DNA from: Paludibacter jiangxiensis
GTDB taxonomy: Bacteria > Bacteroidota > Bacteroidia > Bacteroidales > Paludibacteraceae
NCBI RefSeq assembly: GCF_001618385.1
Contig: NZ_BDCR01000001.1
Location: forward strand, 1-64,000
DNA length: 64,000 nucleotides
Reading direction: 5' to 3'
In this document: piece by piece, positions 19,152-28,852 of the stretch
How the letters are laid out: every line of letters starts with the position of its first letter
How positions within the stretch are numbered: position 1 is the stretch's first letter
Position numbers and translations under genes: made by a program
Notes under the pieces: generated by a model
The model's database searches: none
The model's input: the letters and a program-made list of their open reading frames with translations, nothing else
Told to the model about the DNA's origin: nothing

Positions 19152-19159
19152 TAACTTTG
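19152..19159 (+). promoter_or_regulatory. -7 promoter element of the NapH/NapG-like gene
   Basis: TAACTTTG, 36 bases before the ATG, matches TAnnTTTG. The -33 element is not obvious. Confidence 0.55.
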
Positions 19160-19195
19160 CATCACATCTTAGTACTCTAAAAAACAATTATAGAT

Positions 19196-20713
19196 ATGAA
19201 GTGGTTGAAATGGACTCGTGTTATTCTGGCTATAGTTTTGACGATGCCGGTTTTTCTGTTATTCATCGATTTTTTTCACCTTTTGCCATACAATGCAGCA
19301 AAATTGGTGCACCTTCAGTTGGTGCCGGCGCTGTTGGGCGGATTTTGGGGCGCTGCAATTTTTGTAGTTCTGCTGACTCTGATTTTCGGACGCTTGTACT
19401 GCTCGGTTATCTGTCCGGCCGGGGTGTTGCAGGACCTGTTTAACCGACTAACGTCAAGAGGGGTGAAAAAGAACCGCGCAAAACGTTATTTCAAATACAC
19501 GAAACCGAACAACTGGTTACGTTATTCCATCCTGGCACTTACCATACTTGCGTTTGTGGTTGGCAGCTCATTCCTTGTTATACTGCTCGATCCATATAGC
19601 AACGTGGGACGTATGATGGCTGATCTCGTGCGTCCGGCTTTGATTCCGCTCAATAACCTGATGGTGCCTGCGACCGCATCCGACAATAGCTTTTTTCACC
19701 ACATCAATTCTCTTGGATTTGCATTGATTCCGGTCGCTATCGCATCGCTCTTTCTGATTACAATTGCCGTAATGTCGCTTTTGAGAGGGCGTTTATACTG
19801 CAACACCATCTGTCCCGTGGGAACCTTCCTTGGCCTATTTTCCCGTTTCGCTCCATTCAAAGTTACGGTAGACCATTCTGCATGTAATCACTGTGGAGTT
19901 TGCGCCCGGTCCTGCAAATCTCAATGTATCGATTCCAAAAACAGCGAAATTGATCATTCGCGCTGTGTTGATTGTTTCAATTGTCTTTCAACCTGTTCAC
20001 AGAGCGCTCTTAGCTACAGATTCCAGCTACCCGCAAAAAAAACGGATATCGTTGTAGAAACCGCAAAAAACAGCTCCCGCCGAAACTTCCTGATTGCCGG
20101 AGCAACAGCTGTAGCCACCGCTCCCGTTGCCATTGCTCAAAACAAACTGGGCGTGAAGAAGATCGAACCGATTATGCCTCCGGGTGCAGGAACGCGCGAT
20201 AACTTCAACACAAAATGTACCGCTTGTCACTTATGTGTGTCGGAGTGTCCCACACAGGTATTGCATCCTACAGCATTCGATTACGGTATCATGGGAATGA
20301 TGCAACCGAAAATGGCTTTCGAAAAAGGTTTCTGCCAGCCCGATTGCACGCATTGCTCCAACGTTTGTCCCTCGGGCGCTCTTGTTCCATTAACCCGCGA
20401 GCAAAAACATATAACTCAGGTGGGCATTGCGCATTTCACCCAGACCAATTGTATCGTTTACAAAGAACATACCGATTGCGGCGCCTGTTCCGAACATTGC
20501 CCGACACAGGCGGTAAGCATGGTTGCCTATGTAGACGGACTGCGAATCCCGCATGTAGAATCGGCAATATGTGTAGGATGCGGCGGTTGCGAATATATTT
20601 GTCCGGCGACACCGAAAGCGATAGTGGTTCATGCCAACATCGACCAGAAAATAGCGAAGCCCATCCCCAAAGGGGAAGCCAAAGAACAAAAGGTAGAAAG
20701 TTTCGGCTTTTGA
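19196..20713 (+). CDS. Membrane-bound polyferredoxin, NapH-like domain fused to NapG-like 4Fe-4S domain
   Basis: 505-residue inner-membrane electron-transfer protein. The N-terminal part has hydrophobic segments (about 8-28, 42-64, 110-131, 175-196) and two NapH-type CX3CP motifs (GRLYCSVICP at 65-74, GRLYCNTICP at 198-207). Cysteine clusters for 4Fe-4S centres follow at 230-244 and 257-267. A twin-arginine-like stretch then appears mid-protein (SSRRNFLIAGATAVATAP, 293-310), as at the start of NapG. The C-terminal part carries four more ferredoxin clusters (CTACHLCVSECP at 341; CQPDCTHCSNVCP at 380; the cluster at 419-435; CVGCGGCEYICP at 459). In the Nap system NapH and NapG pass quinol electrons toward a periplasmic reductase; no reductase gene is nearby, so the partner is unknown. 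Single-gene unit with its own promoter and terminator. Confidence 0.85.
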   Translation: MKWLKWTRVILAIVLTMPVFLLFIDFFHLLPYNAAKLVHLQLVPALLGGFWGAAIFVVLLTLIFGRLYCSVICPAGVLQDLFNRLTSRGVKKNRAKRYFKYTKPNNWLRYSILALTILAFVVGSSFLVILLDPYSNVGRMMADLVRPALIPLNNLMVPATASDNSFFHHINSLGFALIPVAIASLFLITIAVMSLLRGRLYCNTICPVGTFLGLFSRFAPFKVTVDHSACNHCGVCARSCKSQCIDSKNSEIDHSRCVDCFNCLSTCSQSALSYRFQLPAKKTDIVVETAKNSSRRNFLIAGATAVATAPVAIAQNKLGVKKIEPIMPPGAGTRDNFNTKCTACHLCVSECPTQVLHPTAFDYGIMGMMQPKMAFEKGFCQPDCTHCSNVCPSGALVPLTREQKHITQVGIAHFTQTNCIVYKEHTDCGACSEHCPTQAVSMVAYVDGLRIPHVESAICVGCGGCEYICPATPKAIVVHANIDQKIAKPIPKGEAKEQKVESFGF

Positions 20714-20792
20714 CCTTTCCTGTGCATATAACGGTTTAGCCCAGTGCAAAACCGGCGTTCCAAAAGGATACAAACAAGTGATCGTAAAGAAT

Positions 20793-20846
20793 GAAGTGAC
20801 CCCAAAAGTTTTTTGCATGACTTTTGGGGTCACTTCATATTTTTTC
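20793..20846 (+). terminator. Terminator after the NapH/NapG-like gene
   Basis: A perfect 18-bp stem (20793-20810 with 20821-20838) and 10-base loop, followed by TATTTTTT. It lies about 80 bases past the stop codon. Confidence 0.88.
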
Positions 20847-20899
20847 TTGACCACCATTTTATGAGCCGCCGCACGCATGGATTTCTACATATTATAACG

Positions 20900-20907
20900 T
20901 ACCTTTG
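20900..20907 (+). promoter_or_regulatory. -7 promoter element of rnr
   Basis: TACCTTTG matches TAnnTTTG and lies about 95 bases before the rnr ATG, just after the preceding terminator. Confidence 0.5.
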
Positions 20908-21001
20908 AGTTATAAATTAATCACTACAGAAGCTTCTGAATTGTCACACAAACACGACTCAGTCCTGATTACTCAGGCATGGGATCATAACACATATAAG
21001 A

Positions 21002-23248
21002 ATGAAGGATACAACTCCTAAACCCGAAGGCCGGATGCGAAAAGCAGACCTCAAACGCTCCGTCACCAATTTATTTAATCAGGAACCCAACCGTTCATTC
21101 AATTACAAACAGGTTTCTCATATACTTGGACTGACCAAGACTCCCCTGAAACAGATGGCCACCGAAATTCTGAGTGAACTTTCGGACAACGGCACCCTCA
21201 TTGAAATTGAAAGAGGAAAATTCCGACTCAATATCAGAGGCGGAAATATCACCGGAACAATCGACCGTACATCACGTAAAACCTATCTGATACCTGACGA
21301 CGGGGGTGCTCCTATTTTCATTTCGGAACGGAACCTCAACCGTGCAATGGACAAGGACTATGTGAAGGCATTTCTCTATGCCGGACGTAAAGGTCGTCAG
21401 CCCGAAGCCGAAGTGCTCGAAGTAATAAAACGCGCAAAAGAAAACTTCGTTGGAGTACTGGACATTACAGGATCATACGCATTTCTGGTGGTAGATAAAA
21501 AGTATTTATCCAACGATATTTTCATTCCGGCCGACAATCTAAAAGGAGGAAAAAACGGACAAAAAGCGTTGGTAAAATTGGTACGCTGGGACGAACGGGA
21601 TAAGAATCCGGTAGGTGAAGTAATCGATATTCTCGGCGATCAGGGCGACAACAACACCGAAATGCACGCTATTCTGGCTGAATTTGGATTACCTTACAAA
21701 TATCCCGAAAAAGTAGAAGCAGAGGCCGAAAAAATCGATGCCGGAATTACGGCAGAAGAGATTGCCAAACGTATCGATTGCCGCAACATCGTTACCTTCA
21801 CCATCGACCCGCGCGATGCAAAGGACTTTGACGACGCCCTCTCCTTGCGCAAACTCGATAATGGATTCTGGGAAGTGGGAATACACATCGCCGACGTGAC
21901 ACATTATGTGAAACCGAAAACCATTATCAACGAAGAGGCCGAAAACCGTGCAACTTCCATCTATTTAGTCGATCGCACGATACCGATGTTGCCCGAAAAG
22001 CTCTCGAACGGTCTCTGTTCATTGCGACCCAACGAGGAAAAACTCACCTACTCTGTATTGGTGCAGATGGACGACGAGGCTAACATTCACGATTACAAAA
22101 TCGGACGTACCGTTATCGAATCCGACCGACGCTTTACCTACGAAGAAGCTCAGCAGATTATAGAAACCGGGGAGGGTGATTACAAAGAAGAGATGTTGCA
22201 ACTCGACAAGTTGGCAAAAATATTGCGAGAACGTCGCTTCAAATCCGGAGCCATCGCTTTCGACCGCGTAGAAGTGCGCTTCGAGATTGACGAAAAAGGC
22301 AAACCTACCAGCGTATTTTTCAAGGAGGCTAAAGATTCAAATAAGCTGGTGGAAGAGTTCATGCTGCTGGCCAACAAAACGGTGGCTACACACATTGGAA
22401 AACCCGGCAAAGGGCGCAAGGGTAAAACTTTCGTTTACCGTATCCACGATGAGCCGAACCCTGAAAAATTGCAGAATTTTGCCCAATTTATCCACCGTTT
22501 TGGCTACAAACTGAAGACTTCGGGCAAAAAGAGTGAAGTATCGTCGGCTGTCAACCACTTGCTGGACGAGGTTCAGGGCAAAAAAGAGCAAAATTTGATA
22601 GAAACCCTGGCAGTGCGTTCGATGGCAAAGGCCGTTTACAGCACCGAAAATATCGGTCACTACGGACTGGCGTTCGATTACTACACCCACTTCACATCGC
22701 CTATCCGCCGTTATCCCGACATGATGGTGCACCGCCTGTTGACCCGTTATGCCGAAGACAAACCGAGCGTAAGTGCTTCGGAATGGGAAGGGCGCTGCCA
22801 ACACAGCAGCGATATGGAGCAACTGGCCGCTAATGCCGAACGCGCTTCCATCAAATACAAGCAGGTGGAATTTATGAGCGAACGACTCGGACAGGTATTC
22901 GACGGAGTGATCTCCGGCGTGAGCGAATGGGGCATCTACGTGGAACTGAACGAGAACAAGTGCGAGGGAATGATCCCAATTCGCGATCTGGACGACGATT
23001 ACTATATTTTCGATGAAAAGAACTATTGCCTCGAAGGACATCGTTTCCGTAAAAAATTCCAGTTGGGCGACGCCATTACCGTTCAGGTAGCCCGTGCTAA
23101 CCTCGACAAGAAGCAGCTCGACTTTGCACTGGTACGCGAAGGTGAAGAAAAACCGACCGTATCTCCATCTTACCCTTCTCAACGCAAAGAAAGCAAAAGC
23201 AAGGGCAAAAGTGGAGGAGCAAAAAAAGGAGGACGAAGGAGAAGGTAA
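21002..23248 (+). CDS. rnr: Ribonuclease R
   Basis: 748-residue 3'-to-5' exoribonuclease that degrades structured RNA in the cytoplasm. It has an N-terminal winged-helix-like region (about 10-70), cold-shock-type OB domains (about 75-240), the RNB catalytic domain with the metal-binding acidic motif DPRDAKDFDDALS (about 267-279), and the later RNB segments YYTHFTSPIRRYPDMMVHR. A C-terminal S1 domain (about 620-705, GVISGVSEWGIYVEL) is followed by a lysine/arginine/glycine-rich tail ending GGAKKGGRRRR, as is usual for this enzyme. Length fits the family. ATG start. It converges with the PHP gene on a shared hairpin. Confidence 0.96.
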   Translation: MKDTTPKPEGRMRKADLKRSVTNLFNQEPNRSFNYKQVSHILGLTKTPLKQMATEILSELSDNGTLIEIERGKFRLNIRGGNITGTIDRTSRKTYLIPDDGGAPIFISERNLNRAMDKDYVKAFLYAGRKGRQPEAEVLEVIKRAKENFVGVLDITGSYAFLVVDKKYLSNDIFIPADNLKGGKNGQKALVKLVRWDERDKNPVGEVIDILGDQGDNNTEMHAILAEFGLPYKYPEKVEAEAEKIDAGITAEEIAKRIDCRNIVTFTIDPRDAKDFDDALSLRKLDNGFWEVGIHIADVTHYVKPKTIINEEAENRATSIYLVDRTIPMLPEKLSNGLCSLRPNEEKLTYSVLVQMDDEANIHDYKIGRTVIESDRRFTYEEAQQIIETGEGDYKEEMLQLDKLAKILRERRFKSGAIAFDRVEVRFEIDEKGKPTSVFFKEAKDSNKLVEEFMLLANKTVATHIGKPGKGRKGKTFVYRIHDEPNPEKLQNFAQFIHRFGYKLKTSGKKSEVSSAVNHLLDEVQGKKEQNLIETLAVRSMAKAVYSTENIGHYGLAFDYYTHFTSPIRRYPDMMVHRLLTRYAEDKPSVSASEWEGRCQHSSDMEQLAANAERASIKYKQVEFMSERLGQVFDGVISGVSEWGIYVELNENKCEGMIPIRDLDDDYYIFDEKNYCLEGHRFRKKFQLGDAITVQVARANLDKKQLDFALVREGEEKPTVSPSYPSQRKESKSKGKSGGAKKGGRRRR

Positions 23249-23264
23249 AAGATTAAATATTCAA

Positions 23265-23320
23265 CCATTAAGGCATTAAGAATATAAAGATAAATCTGAA
23301 TATTCTTAATGCCTTAATGG
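23265..23320. terminator. Bidirectional terminator between rnr and the PHP gene
   Basis: A perfect 21-bp AT-rich stem (23265-23285 with 23300-23320) and 14-base loop, lying between the convergent stop codons. It can serve both strands. Confidence 0.8.
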
Positions 23321-23333
23321 TAATGTATTTAGT

Positions 23334-24197
23334 TTATACAAATGCAAATTGTCGCTTCCGCTCCCACTCTACCGGTTGCCACGAGCCATCGATCAGTTGA
23401 TGAACAGTGGTGATGCCGGCGGCTTTCAGAGCATGGTAGGCAGGAGCAAAACCGTCGAGGAGATTGGTGGGATAATGACAATCGGAATTGACAGTCACCG
23501 GAATGCCAAGTTCATTGAGAAGAAGAAAGAACTGCACATCGGGGTAAGCAAACCCTTTTACCACCAATGATTTAGTATTGATTTCCACAATCATCTCCTT
23601 CTCTTTTATCAGCGTCAGCAAATCGCCCACCAAATTAAGATAGCGTGAGTCTCGAATAGAGAACTCCGGGCACCTCGAAGCGTTGAGGGCAATTTTATCC
23701 ATGTGTCCTACAATCTGGAAGCCACCTTTTTCCACCATTGCTCGGCTTGCCTCAAAGAAACGATCGACTAACGCCCACACCTCACCATCATATCCGGTTT
23801 GCAGCCCGTGGTTGAACTTATCGAAACTGCCATCAATCGACATAAACGAGCCGTCGGGCAACCGATCGAGGTAATGCACCGAACCGATCAGATAATCCAG
23901 ATCATCGACCGGGTAAAAGACGTCCTGTACTTCGAACACCCCATGAATGTAATCCATTTCCAGACCAAGACAGAGTTCGATTTGTCCGGCATATTTTTCC
24001 TTTAATCGCCGGAATTCAGCTTTGTATTCGGGCAAATCATCGGCACGCATGTTCCAGAACGTATCAAATGGTAGCGGAGCGTGCGACGAAAAGCCGTACC
24101 GTTTTAATCCTTTGGCAATGGCAAAATGCACGAACTCTTCCATCGAGCTGCGACCGTCGCAAAAATTGCAATGACTGTGATAATTGGACAGAAACAT
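23334..24197 (-). CDS. hisK: Histidinol-phosphatase, PHP family
   Basis: 287-residue cytoplasmic PHP-domain phosphoesterase of the HisJ/HisK type, which removes phosphate from L-histidinol phosphate in histidine synthesis. Metal-binding PHP motifs are visible: NYHSHCNFCDG at residues 5-15, FSSHAPLPF at 37-45, a glutamate in LGLEMDYIHG near 78, VGHMDKI near 165 and a late NSDCHYP near 238. Length fits the family. No other his gene is in the window, so the substrate is assigned by family only; a general PHP phosphatase is possible. Confidence 0.85.
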   Translation of the reverse strand: MFLSNYHSHCNFCDGRSSMEEFVHFAIAKGLKRYGFSSHAPLPFDTFWNMRADDLPEYKAEFRRLKEKYAGQIELCLGLEMDYIHGVFEVQDVFYPVDDLDYLIGSVHYLDRLPDGSFMSIDGSFDKFNHGLQTGYDGEVWALVDRFFEASRAMVEKGGFQIVGHMDKIALNASRCPEFSIRDSRYLNLVGDLLTLIKEKEMIVEINTKSLVVKGFAYPDVQFFLLLNELGIPVTVNSDCHYPTNLLDGFAPAYHALKAAGITTVHQLIDGSWQPVEWERKRQFAFV

Positions 24198-24535
24198 GAA
24201 GGAGATTTACGATTTCATTATTTACGATTTACAATTGAAATCTGCCGGGTTATAAGTCCGTATTATTCTTCACCTGCGTCAATTGCACGCAAAAAATAAC
24301 GCAAATTCGTTGTTGCAAAATTAGCATTTTTACCGCATAGTGCCGAGAATCGGATTGCCCTCTCTCTTCGTAAAGAATTTTAATTCAGTCTGCTGATTTT
24401 AGGAATACTGCAAGACTTCTTGCAACCATATTGAACTACAGGACAACAAATACAGGCAAAAATAGCTACCTTTGCTCTTTAATGTGCAAGCTCTGATCTT
24501 GCATCGCAAAATGACTAAATCGTAAATAAAACAAC
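24198..24535. other. Divergent intergenic region between the PHP gene and the RNA methyltransferase
   Basis: 338 bases. It holds a possible minus-strand -7 element TAATTTTG (24316-24323) for the PHP gene and the plus-strand -7 element TACCTTTG (24467-24474) for the methyltransferase. Short hairpins occur in the right part: tgcaag/cttgca at 24484-24502 lies inside the methyltransferase leader. No gene was recognised. Confidence 0.55.
24467..24474 (+). promoter_or_regulatory. -7 promoter element of the THUMP RNA methyltransferase
   Basis: TACCTTTG, 62 bases before the GTG start. The leader contains the small hairpin tgcaag/cttgca (24484-24502). Confidence 0.55.
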
Positions 24536-25705
24536 GTGTTACCAAAAGAATTCGACATCATCGCAAAAACCTTCCAGGGACTGGAAGAAGTTCTGGCAAA
24601 AGAACTAACCGAACTTGGAGCTAATAATATTGAGCTGCAACGCCGTGCCGTAAAATGTACCGGCGACATCAAACTCCTTTATCAGGCAAATTTCCGTTTA
24701 CGTACCGCATCGCGGATTTTAGTACCAATAGCCACCTTCAAAGCAAACAATCCTGACGAGGTTTACGAACAGGTAAAGCGACTCAACTGGTCGCAATACA
24801 TGGATGTGAATACTTCATTCGTTATTGATTCCACGGTCTATTCAGACGATTTTCGTCACTCAAAGTTCGTATCCTACCGGGTCAAAGATGCTATCGCCGA
24901 CTATTTTATGGAACGCTTCAAAAAAAGGCCTTCCGTACAGCTCACGAATCCTGACTTATACATCAACATTCATATAGCGCAAAATAACTGTACGCTTTCA
25001 CTGGACAGTTCGGGAGAGTCGCTACACAAGCGCGGCTACCGGAGTGACCAAACCGAAGCGCCACTCAACGAAGCATTGGCCGCCGGAATGATTCTACTTT
25101 CGGGCTGGCAGGGAGAAACCGACTTCATCGACCCCATGTGCGGATCAGGAACTTTGCTTATCGAAGCCGCTCTTATTGCGCTGAACATTGCCCCCGGCAT
25201 CTACCGAAACAGCTTTGCATTCGAAAAATGGAAAAACTTCGACGAAGAGCTTTTTGATAACATTTACAACGACGACAGTGCTGAACGGCCTTTTACCCAC
25301 ACTATTTATGGCTCTGACATGTCGATGCGCGCTATCCGCATTGCCGAAGCAAACGTAAAAAGCGCCGGTTTGTCTAAATATATCAAGCTTGAAGTAAAAC
25401 CAATGCAAGACATCGAAGAGCCGAAAGAACCGTCATTGGTCCTTTTCAACCCGCCTTACGGAGAACGTTTGGTAACAGAAGACCTGATTGGTTTGTACGA
25501 AATGATCGGTCGCATCTTAAAACATAAATTCTCAGGCAACAAAGCATGGATTATTAGCTCCAACCTCGAATGTTTGGCTAAAATCGGATTGAAACCTTCC
25601 CAAAAGATCAATCTACTGAACGGAGCACTGCCCTGCGAATTCCGATATTACGAATTATTTTCCGGGAAGCGGGATAAATTCCTGCAAGACAGCACCGCCC
25701 GGTAA
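24536..25705 (+). CDS. THUMP-domain class I SAM-dependent RNA methyltransferase (RlmL-like)
   Basis: 389-residue cytoplasmic enzyme predicted to methylate guanine in rRNA, related to the N-terminal RlmL half of E. coli RlmKL. An N-terminal ferredoxin-like/THUMP region (about 1-160) is followed by a Rossmann methyltransferase domain. The SAM-binding motif DPMCGSGTLLIEAA is near residues 199-212 and the catalytic NPPYGERL near 303-310. It lacks the RlmK domain, as is normal for this shorter form. The start is GTG: the only upstream ATG (24511) hits a stop after four codons, and the sequence after GTG (LPKEFDIIAKTFQGLEEVL) aligns with the usual family N-terminus. The acyl-CoA ligase follows after 79 bases and may be co-transcribed. 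Confidence 0.88.
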   Translation: MLPKEFDIIAKTFQGLEEVLAKELTELGANNIELQRRAVKCTGDIKLLYQANFRLRTASRILVPIATFKANNPDEVYEQVKRLNWSQYMDVNTSFVIDSTVYSDDFRHSKFVSYRVKDAIADYFMERFKKRPSVQLTNPDLYINIHIAQNNCTLSLDSSGESLHKRGYRSDQTEAPLNEALAAGMILLSGWQGETDFIDPMCGSGTLLIEAALIALNIAPGIYRNSFAFEKWKNFDEELFDNIYNDDSAERPFTHTIYGSDMSMRAIRIAEANVKSAGLSKYIKLEVKPMQDIEEPKEPSLVLFNPPYGERLVTEDLIGLYEMIGRILKHKFSGNKAWIISSNLECLAKIGLKPSQKINLLNGALPCEFRYYELFSGKRDKFLQDSTAR

Positions 25706-25784
25706 CTGAACATTATTTCTGACCTGAAATCCGATTCCGAAAACCACTTTTTAATTGAAAAAATCACACTAACTACAATTAATC

Positions 25785-27581
25785 ATGTCTATTCCCCATT
25801 TTTCCAATATCATATTCCGGCAGGCAGAAAAATATCAGGATCGCAACGTCTTCTTCACACGCAACGACGAAAATAAAACCTGGAATCCGATTACGTGGAA
25901 GTACTTTGCCGATCAGGTAACAAAAGCTACCCGTTCGCTGATTACTCTAAATACAAAACGAGGAGACCGAATAGGTATCTACACGCAAAATATGGCGGAG
26001 AGTTTCTATGTAGACTTTGCCAATTTTGGAATAGGAGCCATTTCCGTCCCGATGTTCGCTACATCATCTGTTTCTCAGATTGCATATATCATCAACGATG
26101 CCGGAATAGAGACCCTCTTTGTGGGAGAACAAACTCAATACGACAATGCTCTGAAAGCGGCAGACAATTGCCCGGGACTGGAACGAATCATTGTTTTCGA
26201 CCCGAACGTAAATCTCCATAACAACGGATTAGCATTCTATTACAAAGATTTTATTGACCTCGGTAGTGCCAGACATGATAAAGAAATTGCCGAACGTCAG
26301 GCGCAAGCCTCTCCCGACGATATCGCCATTATCATGTACACTTCGGGTACCACCGGAGAACCCAAAGGCGTTATTCTCAATCACTCCAATTTTCTGGAAG
26401 CCATGCGCATTCACGATCTGGCGCTCCCCACTTTCAGCGAAAACGATCGTTCCATCGCATTCCTTCCTCTTTCTCACATCTTTGAAAGAGCGTGGTGCTA
26501 CTATTGCCTCTACCGGGGAGCAGTCATCTACATCAACCTGCGACCACAGGAAATTCAAACCGCAATCCGCGAAGTGCGCCCCACAGTTATGTGCAGTGTC
26601 CCTCGTTTCTGGGAAAAAGTTTACATCGGTGTCAAAGAACAAATCAACTCTTTTAAGCCTTATATGAAAGGCATTGTCACATGGGCGCTGGCTTTGGGCG
26701 AAATCTACAACCTGAATTATCTGCGTCAGGAGAAAAAACCTCCATTGTTCCTGAAATTGAAATACAAACTGGTCGACAAGCTAATCTTCTCTAAAGTAAA
26801 GAAAACGGTTGGGATAGAAAACGCCAACTTCTTCCCGACTGCCGGAGCCGCACTCGAAGATGGCATCAATATCTTCCTGCGTAGTATGGGAATTCCCATT
26901 ATAATCGGCTACGGACTAACAGAAAGTACCGCTACTGTATGTTGTTTCCGCCCCACCCGTTATGTCATCGGTTCCGCCGGGAAAATTATGGATGGACTGG
27001 AAGCCCGCATTGGCGAGGACAATGAAATACAATTGAAAGGTAAAACCATCACACAGGGCTACTACAAGAAACCTGAAGCCACGGAGGCTGCTTTCATCGA
27101 CGGATGGTTCAGAACAGGTGATGCCGGAAAAATTGACAGTGAAGGCAACATTACGTTGGTGGAACGCATTAAAGATCTCTTCAAAACATCGAACGGAAAA
27201 TACATTGCACCACAGCAAATTGAAATGAAGCTGGGGACAAGCAAATACGTCGATCAGGCAGCCGTGATAGGCGACCAACGCAACTATGTAACAGCTATCA
27301 TAGTCCCGGCATTGCCTGAAGTTGAAAAACTGGCAGCGGAACGAAACATCCGCTATAACCTGATTGATGAATTACTGACACACCCAGATATTATTGCTTT
27401 CTACCAAAGTCTCATTGATTCGCTGCAACAAGAAATGGCATCGTATGAGAAAGTCAAAAAGTTCACGCTTATCAAAAAAGGGTTCACCATCGAATCGGGA
27501 GAAATGACCTCCACTCTGAAATTGCGCAGGGCCGTTATCATGCAAAACTACCGGAAGCTGATTGACGAAATGTACAAATAG
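25785..27581 (+). CDS. Long-chain fatty acid--CoA ligase (AMP-forming)
   Basis: 598-residue adenylate-forming enzyme that activates fatty acids to acyl-CoA with ATP. The P-loop-like signature IMYTSGTTGEPKG is near residues 184-196. IIGYGLTESTATVCC (about 373-387) is the A5 region, and GWFRTGDAGKIDSEGNITLVERIKDLFKTSNGK (split here as GWFRTGDAGK, ERIKDLFKTSNGK; about 442-474) holds the A7/A8 motifs with the hinge. The C-terminal domain ends MTSTLKLRR...QNYRKLIDEMY, typical of long-chain ligases. ATG start. No clear promoter in the 79-base gap upstream, so transcription from the methyltransferase gene is possible. Confidence 0.92.
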   Translation: MSIPHFSNIIFRQAEKYQDRNVFFTRNDENKTWNPITWKYFADQVTKATRSLITLNTKRGDRIGIYTQNMAESFYVDFANFGIGAISVPMFATSSVSQIAYIINDAGIETLFVGEQTQYDNALKAADNCPGLERIIVFDPNVNLHNNGLAFYYKDFIDLGSARHDKEIAERQAQASPDDIAIIMYTSGTTGEPKGVILNHSNFLEAMRIHDLALPTFSENDRSIAFLPLSHIFERAWCYYCLYRGAVIYINLRPQEIQTAIREVRPTVMCSVPRFWEKVYIGVKEQINSFKPYMKGIVTWALALGEIYNLNYLRQEKKPPLFLKLKYKLVDKLIFSKVKKTVGIENANFFPTAGAALEDGINIFLRSMGIPIIIGYGLTESTATVCCFRPTRYVIGSAGKIMDGLEARIGEDNEIQLKGKTITQGYYKKPEATEAAFIDGWFRTGDAGKIDSEGNITLVERIKDLFKTSNGKYIAPQQIEMKLGTSKYVDQAAVIGDQRNYVTAIIVPALPEVEKLAAERNIRYNLIDELLTHPDIIAFYQSLIDSLQQEMASYEKVKKFTLIKKGFTIESGEMTSTLKLRRAVIMQNYRKLIDEMYK

Positions 27582-27663
27582 AGAACCAAGAGCAAAGAAT
27601 AAAGACCTGTATTTATTGAAACAGTCCAATTGTTAATTGTTAATCACTAACTATTAATCACTT

Positions 27664-28758
27664 ATGATCGTTCAGGAAATTTGCACTGCTTTAGAAGATT
27701 TTGCTCCGCTGGCGTTACAGGAAAGCTACGACAATGCAGGTTTGCAGGTCGGAAAGCGCAGCGATACCATCAATGGAATTTTAATCTGCATCGACATTAC
27801 TGAAGATGTAATAGATGAAGCCATCAGACACTGCTGCAACCTGATTATATCTCATCACCCACTCATCTTCAAAGGTCTAAAAAGGTTAACCGGTGACGAC
27901 TATGTGCAACGCTGTGTAATCAAGGCCATTCAAAACAACATCGCCATCTATTCTGCCCACACAAATCTTGACAGTGTAGCAGAAGGGGTTAACGGACGCA
28001 TTGCGCAAAAGATCGGACTGACCGACTACCGGATACTGGCTCCGGAAGAAGGAAAACTATTGAAGCTCATAACATTCGTTCCTTTTGCCGAAGCAGACAG
28101 AGTACGCGAGTCTCTTTTTGCTGCCGGAGCAGGACAAATCGGCAATTACGATTCATGCAGCTACAACAGCGAAGGTTTCGGAACGTTCAGAGCTGGTGAA
28201 AAGTGTAACCCTTTTGTAGGCAAAATCAACAAGCTTCACCACGAACCGGAAATTCGCCTCGAAGTGATCGTCCCGGCTCACCTCAGATTCGACGTTCAAC
28301 AGGCGCTGATTTCAACTCATCCGTACGAAGAACCAGCTTTCGACTGGATTCCGCTGGCCAACGAATGGCAACAAACCGGAATGGGAATGATTGGTGAACT
28401 ACCACAACCCGAAGACGAAACCGATTTTTTGAAACGACTGAAAACCACATTCAATGCCGGCACTATCCGGCATACACGCTTACGGGGGAAACAGGTGAAA
28501 AAAGTTGCTGTTTGCGGAGGCTCCGGAGCTTCATTACTAAGCACCGCCATTCGGGCAAAAGCAGATATTTTTGTCTCTGCCGACTTTAAGTACCACGATT
28601 TCTTCGGAGCCGAAAATCGTATTGTCGTGGCCGACATAGGTCATTATGAATCAGAGCAATTCACAAAAGAGATATTTTTTGAACAAATACAAAAAAAATT
28701 GCCTACATTTGCAGTCCGTTTCGCAGAGTGCGATACAAATCCTGTAAACTATTTGTAA
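27664..28758 (+). CDS. Nif3-like dinuclear metal centre protein
   Basis: 364-residue protein of the NIF3/YbgI/YqfO family, a widely conserved metal-binding hexamer of unsettled function (GTP cyclohydrolase I type 2 is an old annotation). Metal ligands are visible in ISHHPLIFKG (about 63-72), SAHTNLDSV (about 97-105), and the C-terminal DIGHYESEQ (about 326-334). The roughly 100-residue central insert is the PII-like domain of the longer family form. The upstream spacer contains repeated TTAATTGTTAATCAC-like AT-rich sequence. A zinc-ribbon protein gene follows after 94 bases, a pairing seen in other bacteria (from general knowledge). Confidence 0.9.
   Translation: MIVQEICTALEDFAPLALQESYDNAGLQVGKRSDTINGILICIDITEDVIDEAIRHCCNLIISHHPLIFKGLKRLTGDDYVQRCVIKAIQNNIAIYSAHTNLDSVAEGVNGRIAQKIGLTDYRILAPEEGKLLKLITFVPFAEADRVRESLFAAGAGQIGNYDSCSYNSEGFGTFRAGEKCNPFVGKINKLHHEPEIRLEVIVPAHLRFDVQQALISTHPYEEPAFDWIPLANEWQQTGMGMIGELPQPEDETDFLKRLKTTFNAGTIRHTRLRGKQVKKVAVCGGSGASLLSTAIRAKADIFVSADFKYHDFFGAENRIVVADIGHYESEQFTKEIFFEQIQKKLPTFAVRFAECDTNPVNYL
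28679..28711 (+). promoter_or_regulatory. Promoter of the zinc-ribbon gene inside the Nif3-like gene
   Basis: TTG (28679-28681), 22-base spacer, TACATTTG (28704-28711). Both lie in the last codons of the upstream gene, so the zinc-ribbon gene can be transcribed on its own with a leader of about 135 bases. Confidence 0.5.
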
Positions 28759-28852
28759 GTAAGCACTTTCGGATTCCAAGCGAGTTCCGAACAGCAAGAA
28801 AATCAAGAAAAAACGGCACAATAAAACGTAAAATTGTAAATTCAACACCGTT

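Noticed and set aside
22337-23182. 281-codon minus-strand frame inside rnr
   Set aside because: Lies wholly antisense to a clear RNase R gene and has no recognisable domain; long shadow frames are common here.
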